A stretch of 64,000 nucleotides of DNA from Pyricularia pennisetigena (GCF_004337985.1 NC_043744.1:3074408-3138407), one strand, 5' to 3'. Counted from the first letter of the stretch, positions 1-10,861 are shown. The notes: generated by a model from the sequence alone, not told the origin. Translations and numbers: made by a program.

Positions 1-243
1 CCAGATATTCGGTTCGACGTGCAGTCGCTCATTGTCGACGAAAACTCCCAGCGGCTGGCAGTGCGCCTCGAGTTCACTGGAGTCCCGGCGCTGAAATGGG
101 CAGGGGTCGAGCCCAGCGGCAAGGCGGTCGCCTTTTCGGAGCACGTGTTTTACTGGCTTCATGATGGCAGGATCCGCAAGGTGCTGAGCCTCGTTGATCT
201 TGCCACTTATAGAGAGCAAGTGCGAGGCTTGGGGTTGAGATGA
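1..243 (+). CDS. SnoaL-like (polyketide cyclase-fold) protein, 3' end only
   Basis: The frame is open from the first base and ends at TGA 241-243, so only the last 80 residues or so are present; the true start lies left of the window. The visible part has the end of the SnoaL/NTF2-like fold: a beta strand ending in LEFTG, a PSGKAV-type turn, a strand with FSEHVFYWLHDGRI, and a VDLATYREQ helix. This matches the pattern 'PTGK.v.f.e...yrf.dGkI.e.w.v.D' seen in SnoaL-like and ester-cyclase proteins. Members include polyketide cyclases and many proteins of unknown substrate. No catalytic assignment is possible from this fragment, and nothing here ties it to the PKS-NRPS 57 kb away. Confidence 0.6.
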   Translation, partial: PDIRFDVQSLIVDENSQRLAVRLEFTGVPALKWAGVEPSGKAVAFSEHVFYWLHDGRIRKVLSLVDLATYREQVRGLGLR

Positions 244-1196
244 CCGCCGGCAGTCAGGGACCAATAAATCACCGCCATGCGCTGGGTTTCATGTTGCCAG
301 AAAGGCGATGAATCTTGTTCAGAAATTGTGTATCAAAATCACACTTTTTTTTCTTTCTTCTTACCCACGGGCGTTTTCGTTTTTATTCTTGCCACTTTAT
401 CTCTTTCCTTGCATACTCGTTTCTTTTTCCAGCAATTGCAGGGCGTCTACAGAAACTCGGTAAACAACGTTTCCTTGAATGTTGGACGTCCTCCTAGTAC
501 ATGGAGAGTCTGGGTTCGTTTGTGCCACAAGCAATCTGTGGCCACCCCGGATGATAGTGGACGTAAGTCTATCCTCCTCAGAGACAAACTACTATGTATC
601 ATCATCACGGCGTGCTAAATTACAATTTTGGCTTCCTGGAACGGCAAACTAGAACCGAGAAAGCAGAAAACATGAACACGCTCACGATCCAACAGTTACA
701 GTGGCTATCGCAGATAACTACGGTTGCTCGTGATACAACGGCTTAGAGCCTTTGAATATTCAAATACATCATCCAACAAACAAACAAAAAGAAAATAAGG
801 ACTTAAGGGGCGAACAAAGTTGAAACAGGTTTGGTCAACCGCAAAGTTTACTTCAACTGTGCTGGCCTATCGAAAATCACAGAATCTATCAATCGACCTC
901 CCTCAAGATAATATTCCCATGACCTTGTGCCATGAGGCTTTGCGGACTTAGAAAAGCCTGCCACTCTGCGTCTGGAGTGGCACTTGACTGCGGCGCAAAC
1001 ACCCCTCACAATCCGGACTCGAGATGCAATTGAAGAAGCTGCAAAAAGAAAAGAAAAAGAAAAAAAAAGCATCAAAAACAACGTTAGTCAAGTTCTATTG
1101 GATAAGACAGTGCCACAATAAAATACGCATCCGAGCAACAAAAAGAAACGGAAAGAGAAAAAAAAGAAAGAAAAAATCTAGGAAGAAAACATGCGC
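244..1196. other. Intergenic, no gene seen
   Basis: This holds the 3' flank of the SnoaL-like gene and the 3' flank of the minus-strand secreted-protein gene. Short frames here either lack convincing composition or are driven by A- or T-rich tracts (for example around 1030-1075 and 1140-1190). I see no RNA gene or element. Confidence 0.6.
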
Positions 1197-1622
1197 TTAC
1201 TCTGGTGATTTCTCATCACATATGCAAACTGTTTTGCAATCGACAACCCGAGTTGGAGACGCTGCAGGTGGTGTCGGAGAAGGGGAAACTGGAGCCGTGG
1301 CGGGGGCGGCGATCGAAGATTCCCTCGACGACGAGGCAGAGCCCACCACCGTCGGGACCTGCGCCGGTTCCCGAACGGTCACGGTCTCCAGGCCCACGGT
1401 GACGACAACGGTGCTGACCATGATGGGCTCGCCGGCGACCGTCGGAATCTCGACATCGGTGAAGGAGAGAAACGGGGGTAGAGGGGGTGCCTGGACCACG
1501 GCGGCGATGCACTCGGACGGCACGGCCGATTCCTGCGACTGCCGTGGGGAGATTATGGCGGCCACGGCTGCGAGGGGAGCACATGCCACGATGGTTGCGG
1601 TGAGCAGATTTGTAGGTAGCAT
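1197..1622 (-). CDS. Small secreted protein, hypothetical
   Basis: Single-exon frame of 141 residues. A longer frame begins upstream at 1763, but the ATG at 1622 is preferred because it is followed directly by a typical signal peptide: MLPTN, then a hydrophobic core ending in LAAVAA, with a likely cut near the AIISPRQ stretch. The mature part is rich in Pro, Ser, Thr, Val and Ala, has a Val/Thr-rich middle, a Ser/Pro/Ala linker, and three cysteines near the C-terminus (CKTVCICDEK) plus one early (SECIAA). I recognise no family. A minus-strand TATA-like run lies at 1781-1792, about 160 nt upstream of this ATG. It could be a cell-wall or effector-type secreted protein, but that is inference from size and signal only. 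An undetected intron near the C-terminus is possible. Confidence 0.5.
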   Translation of the reverse strand: MLPTNLLTATIVACAPLAAVAAIISPRQSQESAVPSECIAAVVQAPPLPPFLSFTDVEIPTVAGEPIMVSTVVVTVGLETVTVREPAQVPTVVGSASSSRESSIAAPATAPVSPSPTPPAASPTRVVDCKTVCICDEKSPE

Positions 1623-1780
1623 TTTCTTTTCCGGGCGGTTAGTGTGGCTGTGGTCAGCTTGTGTTTGTGGAGGTTTTGAATGCGTCTGCGACTTGCGAGA
1701 ACAATGCCAGAAGGTCGGGGCATAGTAACGGCCCCTTTTGCAGTATCGACGGGGAAGTATCAAAGAACTAGGTCGCTCCC

Positions 1781-1792
1781 ATATATATATTT
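1781..1792 (-). promoter_or_regulatory. TATA-like element of the small secreted protein gene
   Basis: An alternating AT run, followed on the plus strand by TTG, reads as CAAATATATATAT on the minus strand. It sits about 160 nt upstream of the ATG at 1622, a plausible core-promoter distance once the 5' UTR is counted. It is positional evidence only. Confidence 0.35.
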
Positions 1793-2643
1793 GTTAAAGA
1801 TGCCATGTTCGACTCTACCAGGCTCCTGGGCGTAATATTTACCGAGCAAGAGAAGCATGCCTGTCAATTACGTGTATCATGTCCTGTTGTGCTCCCCGAT
1901 CGAGAACAGTGTCGAGCGCTACGTTTTCTCGCATTCCATGGATCGATGGTGATACCCATGTGGTTTTACAAGAGCCCAGTGACAAATCAGGGATTTCTTT
2001 TTTTCTTTCTTTCGTTTTTTTTTTCCCTCTTTTCTCCCCTTATATGCTAGACGAGCCCGGATGGTAAATTTCCTTTCGGCAGTCGCGCAATGCTTTCAAC
2101 GGTTGAGATGTATTCCCAGACAACACGGCCGCGGTTCATGTCTCTTCCAAGCGAGGGGGCTTGGGCGTATGCTTCGGTCGGTTTAACTAGACAAAAACTC
2201 ATCCAAAAGGTTTTAGCAAGTCCAGATAAAATGCCAACCGTGAAGGAGCTGGCGACCCAAGTTAACAGAATGTTTGTCGATGCTCACCTACAAAACTTGC
2301 ATCCGGCCCAGTATACCAGCCGAGATATCTTTGACATATCCTGATATGGTATAATACACGACCCTTTGGTGGATCGCCTCAAACCTTGGAAATCGTCACG
2401 AGACGAGACGGATGTAACGCGACGACACGCCAGCTGACTTGCCCGAGTCCACGCAAGGCAGCTTTCTTGGTATGCAAAGTTGCTGGATGATGCGCCTCGA
2501 GGAAATAGAGAATATCCTACTGCAATTTATCTAGGCTATGCTTATGGTGCAACCTCGGCAAGTAGTAGTATTTGATGGGGCAATGGATGCGAAGCCGTGC
2601 AACTGAGATTGTGGTGTCATGGGCTTTGAGAACGCGGCAATGC

Positions 2644-2690
<47 letters not shown>

Positions 2691-3098
2691 GAGACATTAA
2701 TAGTCACACCCAGTCAGCTTCTAGGCTTGCAATTACTGCACCCACGTTCCATCTCTTGGACAACCACCTGACACAGAATCATGGTTGTTATCATTGGTAT
2801 TATTTTCTTCCCGTAAGTGGGTAATATAGACAATATAGTACAGTTAAGGCGTACAGACCATCCCACAACTGACGTCCCAGATGAGGACGTCACTCTATAA
2901 GTGCACCCCGCGCCGAAAAGAAAACACGAAGCCTCCGAAATACCCGGGCAACCCAGCCAGTACGGGTTCCGCAGCACCAAAAGTGTTACGTAAATGACCA
3001 ACATAATTGAGAGAAGAGAGTATATGTTGTCGACAGTAGAGCAACGCGGCGGCGAGCCATCTCTGCGTTTGATGGAAAATGAGTACGCGTTAGTCGAA
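1793..3098. other. Intergenic region with a T43 tract
   Basis: Between the promoter of the secreted-protein gene and the 3' end of tim50. An 84-codon plus frame at 2090-2344 opens with ATG but resembles nothing I know and has no supporting context, so it is not called. The T43 tract is listed separately. The last 400 nt are presumably tim50 3' UTR. Confidence 0.5.
2647..2689. repeat. Poly(T) homopolymer, 43 nt
   Basis: Uninterrupted run of 43 T residues flanked by GCAGC and GGAGAC. No flanking target-site duplication is visible, so there is no direct support for a retroposed poly(A) tail. A run this long is also prone to length error in assembly. Confidence 0.9.
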
Positions 3099-4791
3099 TC
3101 AAGCCTTCTTTTGCTCGTCCTTCGCTTGCTCCTTCTGTTCGGATGAGCCAAACCAGCCCAAAAAGCCCGTCTTCATGTTAGCCATGGCCTCGGCCTGCAT
3201 TTTCTCCATCATTTCGGCTTCTTCCTTGAGCCACTTCTCGCCGTTCTCGCGCACCATCTTGTCGATGCGCTCGTATTGCCTCTGACCCCGCTCACGAGCG
3301 ATATCCTGAAGCATCTTGCCCTGGGCCAACGCGTCCGCCACGCTCTCCTCGCCTTCGACGGGGACCATCATGCTCATCTTACTGGGCTTGAGACCAAAGG
3401 CGCTGCCGAGGGCGCCAAAGACGCCGGAGCCAGGCTTGTTCGGGTGCTTCTTGCGGTTTGCCTCAAGCTGCTCCTGGAACTTCTTTCGTGCGATGGCCTC
3501 GCGCCGGGCAAACTCTTCGGCAATATTCTTGCCCTCAAAGGACTTGAGAACTTTGCGCACGTCGGGATATTGCATGGTATGAATGTACTCGAGGAACGGG
3601 ATAAGGGCCACAAGATCTTTGTCATGTGGGTCACCAGTCCACTTTGGCAGGATTATCGCGTTCTCCGGTTGAGCGCTCACATGCTCTGGGTTTGTGTCAA
3701 TAATGATAACCTTGGAAAGGTCACGGTTCAAGTACGATAGGTCCTGCACGTAAAGTGCTCATCATGTTAGCGTCTACTCAAAACGGATTCTGCTTTGATC
3801 GCGAACGCCTGAAAGACGCGATCGTTCAATTAAAACCTCCACCATGCAGACTTACCTTGACGATCTTTCCATCCACATACTTGGTCGCCTCTCGGAAAAG
3901 CGGCCATTGGACAAATCTGAAAGGATCCATCTTACGCCAGAGAGGCTCCGCAATTCCGTACGGGACGGATGTGAACAGCACCAACTCATAGTATTGGCTG
4001 AGGTAGCGGATAAAGTAGTCGACGCCGGGACGCTTGGCTACCCGCCACCCATGATCCCTTGTCCATTCGCTATGCACCAGCAGATCTTCCAAGCTAATGC
4101 AAAGGGTGTACGGAGGGGAGTTCACCGGATCGGGATCTGGCAGGAGCTTCTCGAAGGCAGGTTCTTGGTAGTAGCTGACCGTGTCGCCCATGCGAGCCAT
4201 CGCACGCTTCCACCAGAGCCCAGGCGTCCAACCATCTGGCACGTCGGGGTGCTTTGCACGCTCCTCTTCGTCCTCCCAGTTCCTTCCTAGGAATACGACA
4301 CCGAAGACACCACCTGCCACGAACCCATAAAATAGCCATTGGGCAAGCTTTTGTCGCCTTCGGTCTGAAGATGAGACGTAGGCTGATGCGGGAAGCTCGC
4401 CCTTGCCGCGTCCCCCTGCTGATGCCACGCCTTCCAGAGCCATCTTAGATGCCTTGTCTGCGCCTGACGCCTCGTACTCGAATGTGGATGGCAGACCTTT
4501 TGTGAGGTCGGGGAGGTTGAAGGGTACTTGTTCAGGTTGTGCATCAGACGCCTCCGGTTTGGTGGCATTGTCTGACTGCTTAGGTGGTGTACTTGACGCT
4601 TGCTCTTCGGGTGGCGCGTTGGACTTGCTGGTTTGTTGGCTAGGTGTTGTGTTGGGTTTGTTGTTCTGTGCCATGCCTCGCGTCCATGTTCGCGCGGCAA
4701 GCAGAGATGCCGTTGGTCTAGCTGCTGTCGCCCTTCCCAGTCCCTGAAGGGCTGGCGCCCGCAGAGTGCGGATTGCTAACCGTGAGAGCAT
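3099..4791 (-). CDS. tim50: TIM50, TIM23-complex presequence receptor
   Basis: Two exons: 4791-3856 (312 codons) and 3743-3099, joined at GTAAGT...GTGCAG, giving 526 residues, the usual TIM50 size. The N-terminus is Arg-rich and non-acidic (mitochondrial presequence), followed by a Gln/Pro/Ser/Thr-rich region and one membrane segment near residues 153-170 (WLFYGFVAGGVFGVVFLG). The NIF/FCP1-like domain starts at TLCISLEDLLVHSEW and runs through KRPGVDYFIRYLSQYYELVLFT (with the splice inside the DGKIVK-DLSYLNRDLSKV segment) to the QPENAI and W-GDP stretch. The phosphatase DxDx motif is replaced by LEDL, as in yeast Tim50, so it is expected to be catalytically dead. The C-terminus is a Lys/Glu-rich coiled coil. 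It acts in the inner membrane, handing presequence proteins from TOM to TIM23. It is divergently arranged with the F-box-like gene. Confidence 0.95.
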
Positions 4792-5638
4792 CGTGAGCGC
4801 GGGCCAGAAATATTGTGTGCGGTGCGCCTGCGCCGAAGTTGTCCAGGTTGTAATGGAAATGAGGCACCAAACTCTAATTGTACACCGATCCCAAACAAAC
4901 GAAAAAATATAAACAGAAAGTAAGCACCCGATCGTGTCGAGAAGGGGACTCGTGGGTGGCCTATCAAAAACGCGGTTGATGGCGCGGAGCAGATAATCTC
5001 AAAGCTGCCAACTGACAAAAAATCGTGCCATTGAGCTGGTGTCAAAAATTTGGCCCTTGTCACTTTGCAGCTTGGCCCAAGCTTCGCGCGGTGACGAAAT
5101 ATCTAGAAAATCTCCAAGTCAACACAGCCAATCGCATTGACTGCTAGTGGGGCCGGCCGAAAACGGGGCGGGTCCTAAATCGGAGGCGGCGGATGTTCTT
5201 CATCGAGGATTTTTGGCTTGCTTAGTCATAGTTGGTTGTAATTTGCTGTGCAGGGTGTCGTTGGACTTTGGCTTTGGCTTTGACGAGGACTTGAGGTTCG
5301 GGTGGAATCTGGGGAAGGTTTCAATGCTAAGATACCTTACGACACTTCTTCCCCTCTTTCATCCGTCTTCTCTAACCCTACCAATCCTTCTGGCCGCTTC
5401 TTTGGGATCTTGGACCTACAACTCATCTGAAATTTTACCTAGTCCCTTCCTTCCAAATTGACGTTTTCAAGTCCATTTGTCTTCGATTATTGCTTTCGCC
5501 ATCCCCTCATTCGTGCATCCTCTCTGTCTTGTCATTTTAATAGATAGCGACGAGACTCGCACAGCTAAGCACACGACACCCAACTCACTCCTCTTGAATA
5601 CTCTCTCTCTCTCTCTCTCTTTCTCCCAACTCTTCAAG
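4792..5638. promoter_or_regulatory. Divergent promoter region, tim50 / F-box-like gene
   Basis: About 1.15 kb separates the two divergent start codons. The right part is pyrimidine-rich and contains a perfect (CT)10 run at 5601-5620, a typical fungal core-promoter feature just upstream of the transcription start. No coding frame here is convincing. Confidence 0.5.
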
Positions 5639-5665
5639 ATGGCTGTCGTTGCGCATGCCTTCTAG
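5639..5665 (+). promoter_or_regulatory. Upstream ORF 1 (8 codons) of the F-box-like gene
   Basis: ATG in a very good initiation context (TTCAAGATGGCT), directly after the CT tract, encodes MAVVAHAF and then TAG. It lies 306 nt upstream of the main ATG at 5945. If the mRNA includes this stretch, the uORF should limit translation of the main frame. Whether it is transcribed is inferred from its place after the CT tract. Confidence 0.4.
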
Positions 5666-5703
5666 AGGGTGGTCTCGATCAGAGAAGTAGCATAGCACTC
5701 ACG

Positions 5704-5754
5704 ATGGGACCACCCTCAGAGTTCTGCCTCGTCAACCCGAGCATCATCCGTTGA
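5704..5754 (+). promoter_or_regulatory. Upstream ORF 2 (16 codons) of the F-box-like gene
   Basis: A second ATG (ACGATGGGA context) opens a 16-codon frame closed by TGA, between uORF 1 and the main start. A 5' UTR intron that removes one or both cannot be excluded. Confidence 0.35.
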
Positions 5755-5944
5755 GCATTACATCGTAACGGCAACATCACTGGCCTACTGTGCCATTTGT
5801 CGATACTCACAAACTGTCACCGAACCCTCCGGCTAGTGACTAAACAATTGACCGGAATTTCGACGAGTTGGCCCCTACGCCGCGGCGTTTTCTATACCAA
5901 CCCATCCCAAGCCGACTGCTCGACCTATTTCTATCTTGGCAACC

Positions 5945-6982
5945 ATGGCTCGTCGGGGCTCCGCGAAGCCTGTCAAGGCGCCAGCACGCGCCAAAGGTCC
6001 TGCCTCGCTGCCAATCCCTGTGGCTTCCGCCATCCCGTCCGCTCTTCCCTCAGCTGTCACGACCGCATTGAACACTCCGAACAGCTCTACATACCCATCC
6101 ACGTATCCCTCGGAAGATGAGGGTGAACATTTTGTCCGGATCAGCAATATGGAGGAATCACTTGAAGGGTTGTCACTGGATGACGCGGAGAAGCAGCGAG
6201 AAAAGATTGCTGGAAAGAAAGTCCAAAAGCCATTTCCGCTACTTGATTTGCCACCTGAACTGCGTTTGAAGATTTATGGTTTTCATTTCGCCACCAGCGG
6301 CAATAGCGGCGACAAGGCCATTGATCTGGACCCAGACAACTACAAGCGCATTCACACCCGTCTCCTACCACTGCTGCGCACATGCCGCACTGTCTATAAT
6401 GAGGCTTCCTATTACTTTTACAGTACATACCCATTTCGCCTCTTCCCTACTCACTACGGGCGGTTCTTCAAGACGAAGAAGCCTTTGCTGGCTCGCCTAG
6501 CCCCTCGCCTTCGCGGGCAAATTTCAACGCTCGAGCTCCGAGTCGGCCCCGGTTGGAACAAACCTCCCCGGGGTTGGGTTGTCAATGATGCCCTGGGCCT
6601 CCGCGACTGCGTCAGCGCGCACAAACTTCGAGTGTTTGTCGAATTTGACCCCGGCCACCCGGCTTTCCAGGGTTGGCGAAAGTCGGATGGCTTTTATGAA
6701 GGATTTTGCCAAAAGCTGCTTGACGACGTCCTAAAAGGGGTTCCATCATTGACAGAAGTAGAGTTTGATTCGTTTCCTAGCATCAAGCTCTCGGGAGATT
6801 TGATGCAGAAGATGCTGCAGACCACATTGCAGCACGGTCGGCGTGTTACGTTTGGACCTGCAAGAGGCTGGAAGTCCATCGATGATGTGGACGACGAAGA
6901 TACTCCAGAGCCCACGAGCGATGAAATAGCCGCCATGGACCTGTTGAACACCGCATCGCCTATTGCGGTGGCGGTTTCGTAG
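5945..6982 (+). CDS. F-box/2EXR-like protein, function unknown
   Basis: Intronless, 345 residues. The ATG at 5945 (CAACCATGGCT) is preferred to a non-ATG extension at 5936. The N-terminal 100 residues are low complexity (Ala/Pro/Ser-rich) and then acidic. Near residue 100 is the motif FPLLDLPPELRLKIY, the F-box-like or '2EXR' signature common in filamentous fungi, followed by LLRTCRTVYNEASYYFYS, which is also typical ('l..c+.i..Ea...ly'). The rest has a conserved-looking alpha/beta region and an acidic tail. Such proteins may be F-box adaptors of SCF ligases, but many have no known partner. Two short upstream ORFs precede it, suggesting translational control. Confidence 0.75.
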   Translation: MARRGSAKPVKAPARAKGPASLPIPVASAIPSALPSAVTTALNTPNSSTYPSTYPSEDEGEHFVRISNMEESLEGLSLDDAEKQREKIAGKKVQKPFPLLDLPPELRLKIYGFHFATSGNSGDKAIDLDPDNYKRIHTRLLPLLRTCRTVYNEASYYFYSTYPFRLFPTHYGRFFKTKKPLLARLAPRLRGQISTLELRVGPGWNKPPRGWVVNDALGLRDCVSAHKLRVFVEFDPGHPAFQGWRKSDGFYEGFCQKLLDDVLKGVPSLTEVEFDSFPSIKLSGDLMQKMLQTTLQHGRRVTFGPARGWKSIDDVDDEDTPEPTSDEIAAMDLLNTASPIAVAVS

Positions 6983-7738
6983 TAAGCATGCGCTTTGAGA
7001 AACCTGACGGGATATGTTCTGCATGGCCGATATACATTTTGATGTTTTTGTGTAACAAAGTTTGTACATGAGGAATGAGAGACGGGCAGTTTGAGATTCA
7101 TAGGTTTCATGATTCAGGGTTTCGTTCAGGTCGGGTATAGGGCAACATGGTTTTCTCTACTCAGTTACTCAACTCATCTTGTCATTGGCATCGGGCGTAC
7201 ATGTTGATTATTCTTAAGCTTAAATTCACGGTTTTCTTCTGGGTGTCTGCAATAATAAACAACCCAACTATAATTTGGATCTTCAGGTTTCGTGTACTAT
7301 GATACAAGCGATGGGCGATAGATGACTTACCGTTTTGGGTCATTTAGACAAAGCCCCTCTCTCCCTTGGAGCCCACTGAATGTGCAGCCGTTCCCTCTGG
7401 CTTGGCGTCTTGTTTTTACGCGTAAAGTAGCGCCAGGGTGGGACCCTGTCCTCCATCCACATTGCACATTGTTGCCCCCTAAAGACTTATTGACAGTCTT
7501 GCAATCAATAATTTTCGCCCGCCGGGGAACGATCACGCTTCTTTTGGTTCTAGATTGATCCTCTTGTCATCCAATCTTTTTCCCCCGCCGCCCATTATTT
7601 TCTAATCCACGCCGTGTGCTGTACAGACAGGAAGTTGGTATTTTGACCAACTAGGCAGCTGAGTGAGGTTCGGGCTATTTGTCAATTTGAGGAGATAGTG
7701 AGTGGCAGATCAGATCGCCTTCGCATGAGGATCTTCAC
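6983..7738. other. Intergenic, no gene seen
   Basis: 3' flank of the F-box-like gene and upstream region of the Ted1-like gene, both on the plus strand. Short frames overlap in antisense and have no supporting composition. Confidence 0.6.
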
Positions 7739-9682
7739 ATGTTACCACCTTTCTCCCCCACGGTCGTTCTCCGCCATGTCTTGCGGGTTGCTGTTCCTCT
7801 CTCACTAGCACTTACCGTCTACCTCTACTTCTACCCCATCTTTTCGACATGCGGCTTTCCACTGCCGCCCAACGCCGATGGTAGAACTCCGAGTGCGCGC
7901 GAGGTCTTTTGGGAGACGGTAAAGCTGCATTACCCTGTGTTGGGAAAGTCAGCAATCCAAAGCGATGTTGCCGAAAGCAGCGAAGACTGCGACGAGGAAG
8001 CATCCGAAACCGCCAAAGTCGTAGTACCCCGTGCGCCCGGCCGAAATGCACCATTTCGTCTCCTCGCCTTGGGCGACCCGCAGCTAGAAGGCGACACATC
8101 CCTCCCGAGCCACTACATGGCCTCGCTGTTCCCGCACATCGGCAAGGTCTGGCGCGACGCAACCTTCCAGACATCCCACTACTCGCTGCGCTGGCGCATA
8201 CGACAGATCATCCACGACTTTATTGACATATTCTGGATCGACTTCTTCAACAATATCGAATCGATCCGGAAGCGCATCGACCTGTACGGGAACGATTTCT
8301 ACCTGGCTCATATATACCGCTCCGTGAACTGGTGGACGAGGCCGACCCATGTCTCGGTGCTCGGGGATCTGCTTGGCAGCCAGTGGCTCACGGATGAGGA
8401 GTTTGACCGGCGGGCCGACCGCTACTGGAACAGGGTGATGCGCGGTGCGGAGCGTGTTCCCGACGACGAAGCCCCCTACCCGGCGGACGAATACGAGCTG
8501 GCGGGCTTTCTGCACAGCGGGGATCCGCGCTTGCCTCCCAACAACGAAACGAATGCTGCTTGGGCGAGGCGTGTGATCAACATCGCGGGCAATCACGATA
8601 TTGGGTATGCAGGTGACATCAACGAGGAGCGAATGGCCCGGTTCGAGCGCCGCTTCGGCAAGGCAAACTACGAGCTCCGCTTCGAGGTTCCACTGTCGGC
8701 CCTGTCTCCAACGGCAGCGGCCAGCGTCTTTGACGCCGAAGAAAATCCCGACTCTGACCGCCTCCTGCCGGAGCTGCGCCTCGTGATCCTTAATAGCATG
8801 AACCTCGACACGCCGGCCAACTCGTCGGAGCTGCAGGACGCAACCTACTCGTTCATCAATAACGTCATCAACACGGCGTCGGCTGTCGAGTACAAGGGAC
8901 ACTTCACCGTGATCATGACACACATACCGCTGCACAAACCTGAGGGCATATGTGTCGACTCGCCGCTGTTTCATTTCCACGACCACGACGGCAGCCTGCG
9001 CGAGCAGAACATGCTCTCGGCCGACGCCAGCAAGGGATTCCTCGAGGGCATCCTCGGTATGAGCGGCGACTCGACAGCCCCGGGCAACGGGCGGGGACGG
9101 AAGGGTGTCATCCTCAACGGCCACGACCACGCCGGCTGCGATACGTACCACTTCATCAACCAGTCGCGCGGCGACGGCCCCGCGGACCGCAGCTGGGAGG
9201 CCCAGCGCTGGCGCGAGGCGGCGCTGAGGAGGACGGCACCCGAGGGTGCCGCCGCGGGCGAGGACCAGGTCCTGGTCGGCAGGCCGGACCACCCTGGCGT
9301 GCGCGAGATCACGGTCCGCAGCATGATGGGCGACTTTGGTGGCAACGCGGGCCTGCTGAGCGCCTGGTTCGACGAGGACGCCTGGGAGTGGCGCTTCGAG
9401 TATGCCACTTGCCCGCTCGGCACCCAGCATCTGTGGTGGTTCGTCCACATCCTAGACCTGGTCGTCGCCCTCGGCGTCTTCTCTTACCCCTTGGTCAAGG
9501 TCGCGGAGAGCAGGGAATTCTTTGCGGCCGCTTCGGAAAAGTCGAGCGGTAAGGTCCACGCGTCCGTGGCTGCTGGGAAAGGAGAGAACAATGTGGCAGT
9601 TGTCAAGGTTGAGAATATTGCCGTCGATGCAAAGGCTGGGCCTAACGGAACGTTGGCACAGCTCTCGGTTGCTCCCTTATGA
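7739..9682 (+). CDS. Ted1/Cdc1-type (PGAP5-like) ER metallophosphoesterase
   Basis: Intronless, 647 residues. An N-terminal membrane segment (about residues 10-35) is followed by a calcineurin-like phosphoesterase domain with its metal motifs in order: GDPQLEGD near 110, GDLLG near 208, AGNHDIGYAGD near 283, MTHIPLH near 395 and NGHDHAGCD near 460. A second membrane segment lies at about 565-585 (WWFVHILDLVVALGVFSYPL). This layout is that of the Cdc1/Ted1/PGAP5 family, ER-membrane, Mn-dependent enzymes that remove ethanolamine-phosphate from GPI anchors and help GPI proteins leave the ER. The DPQ form of the first motif is usual for fungal members. Long acidic insertions (about residues 80-95 and 245-275) are likely lineage-specific. 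Ted1 versus Cdc1 orthology is not resolved here. Confidence 0.85.
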   Translation: MLPPFSPTVVLRHVLRVAVPLSLALTVYLYFYPIFSTCGFPLPPNADGRTPSAREVFWETVKLHYPVLGKSAIQSDVAESSEDCDEEASETAKVVVPRAPGRNAPFRLLALGDPQLEGDTSLPSHYMASLFPHIGKVWRDATFQTSHYSLRWRIRQIIHDFIDIFWIDFFNNIESIRKRIDLYGNDFYLAHIYRSVNWWTRPTHVSVLGDLLGSQWLTDEEFDRRADRYWNRVMRGAERVPDDEAPYPADEYELAGFLHSGDPRLPPNNETNAAWARRVINIAGNHDIGYAGDINEERMARFERRFGKANYELRFEVPLSALSPTAAASVFDAEENPDSDRLLPELRLVILNSMNLDTPANSSELQDATYSFINNVINTASAVEYKGHFTVIMTHIPLHKPEGICVDSPLFHFHDHDGSLREQNMLSADASKGFLEGILGMSGDSTAPGNGRGRKGVILNGHDHAGCDTYHFINQSRGDGPADRSWEAQRWREAALRRTAPEGAAAGEDQVLVGRPDHPGVREITVRSMMGDFGGNAGLLSAWFDEDAWEWRFEYATCPLGTQHLWWFVHILDLVVALGVFSYPLVKVAESREFFAAASEKSSGKVHASVAAGKGENNVAVVKVENIAVDAKAGPNGTLAQLSVAPL

Positions 9683-10861
9683 CGCTTCTTGTCGGTGCTC
9701 TGGCCATAATTTGGGAGCTGCCAAGTGCTGTTTAGCAGCGTCTATAATTTCTTCTGTACTATATACCCTTATTTCTTCTATTTTTTCTTCAAAGTAATCA
9801 TGTCTTTATGTTTCTTTTTTGCTGTATCATCTCTCTTTTGTAATAAAGCACAAGCAAACATCATACAATTAGAAGATTCAAGAAGGAATTCAAATTTCGG
9901 CAACCAAGCCGGGGCGCATGTTTAATGCCTACGGACCATATACTCGTCAATATGTGTTTGGTTTTCTGCCCCGGGATCGCCATGGAGAGCATGCAACAGA
10001 AGCCTTCGCAGGACTGGTGTATAATTTCAGCTAATTTTTGGTCAGATTCATAGCCGGGCATTGGCTTTGATCCTCATGAAAGCTGTCGCTCATCTTCTCT
10101 ATCTGTTGATCACTTTTTCATCGTAGAAGTATGACCCTGCCAATGTCGGGATCGGACGTCCTTATGGCATACGTCCTCAGCGCCCAACGACTCCTTGCTA
10201 GATAGTCATATGTTTGCTGTGGCGTGATAACGTCGGAAATCCAAAGCAAAGGGTGGATGAAGCGTTCCCTGAAGTGAAGCGAAGAGAGGGGTATGTAGGC
10301 GTAGAAATTGCTCTCTCATGCTGGAGTTCTCTCACCGCAACAAATGACTCTTCAGTAATATGAAAGCTGGTCAATGCTATCCATGATAACGGTAGGCCGG
10401 CCGACCGGACCATACTGTCGGGTCGCGATGATCATGCTTTTGCCTATTCGAGCCAAGCAAGCTGTCATCACAAGGGGGGTTGTGAAATAACTATCCACTC
10501 GAATAATTGCTTAGGATTTTGTGGTCTGGATATTGAAATAGCAGTCAGCTCCTGAGTTGTTGAGTGGCATACATGTCACGTTCTCCTACCCAAGATGGGG
10601 CAATAGGGAAATAAGCATGGATATGAGCCCACCCAGTTAACCTCCGACGAGGAGGTCACCATGCAGCCAGCTTGCATAGTGCAACAAAATTATGGTCTTG
10701 AACTTCCGCTCCCTCCAGGCAGGGCGTCTATGCTAGCAATATTCATAGAGATCTCATAAGTTGATGGGCCTGCCCCAGGCTCCAAGGGTAATGGGAGCTG
10801 CACGAAGAATCGAAGCAAGAGAAACGGATGCACATAAGGGACTGACTGACAATGTAGGTCC
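9683..10861. other. Intergenic, no gene seen
   Basis: 3' flank of the Ted1-like gene, AT-rich to about 9860, then unique sequence up to the first recognisable FG-GAP fragment. No frame longer than about 100 codons has protein-like composition. The missing 5' part of the pseudogene could lie here but I cannot recognise it. Confidence 0.5.

Noticed and set aside
848..1081. 77-codon minus frame starting with a hydrophobic stretch like a signal peptide
   Set aside because: The hydrophobic start is the antisense of an A-rich AAAAAG tract, and the remainder has no protein-like pattern.
1024..1725. 233-codon plus frame opposite the small secreted protein
   Set aside because: Starts in a Lys-rich low-complexity tract and then is the antisense shadow of the minus-strand secreted-protein frame, which has a signal peptide.
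2090..2344. 84-codon ATG frame as a small gene
   Set aside because: No recognisable domain, no intron signals and no context; left as unsupported.
8084..9448. 454-codon minus frame inside the Ted1-like gene
   Set aside because: Antisense of a GC-rich coding sequence whose plus frame has all the phosphoesterase motifs.
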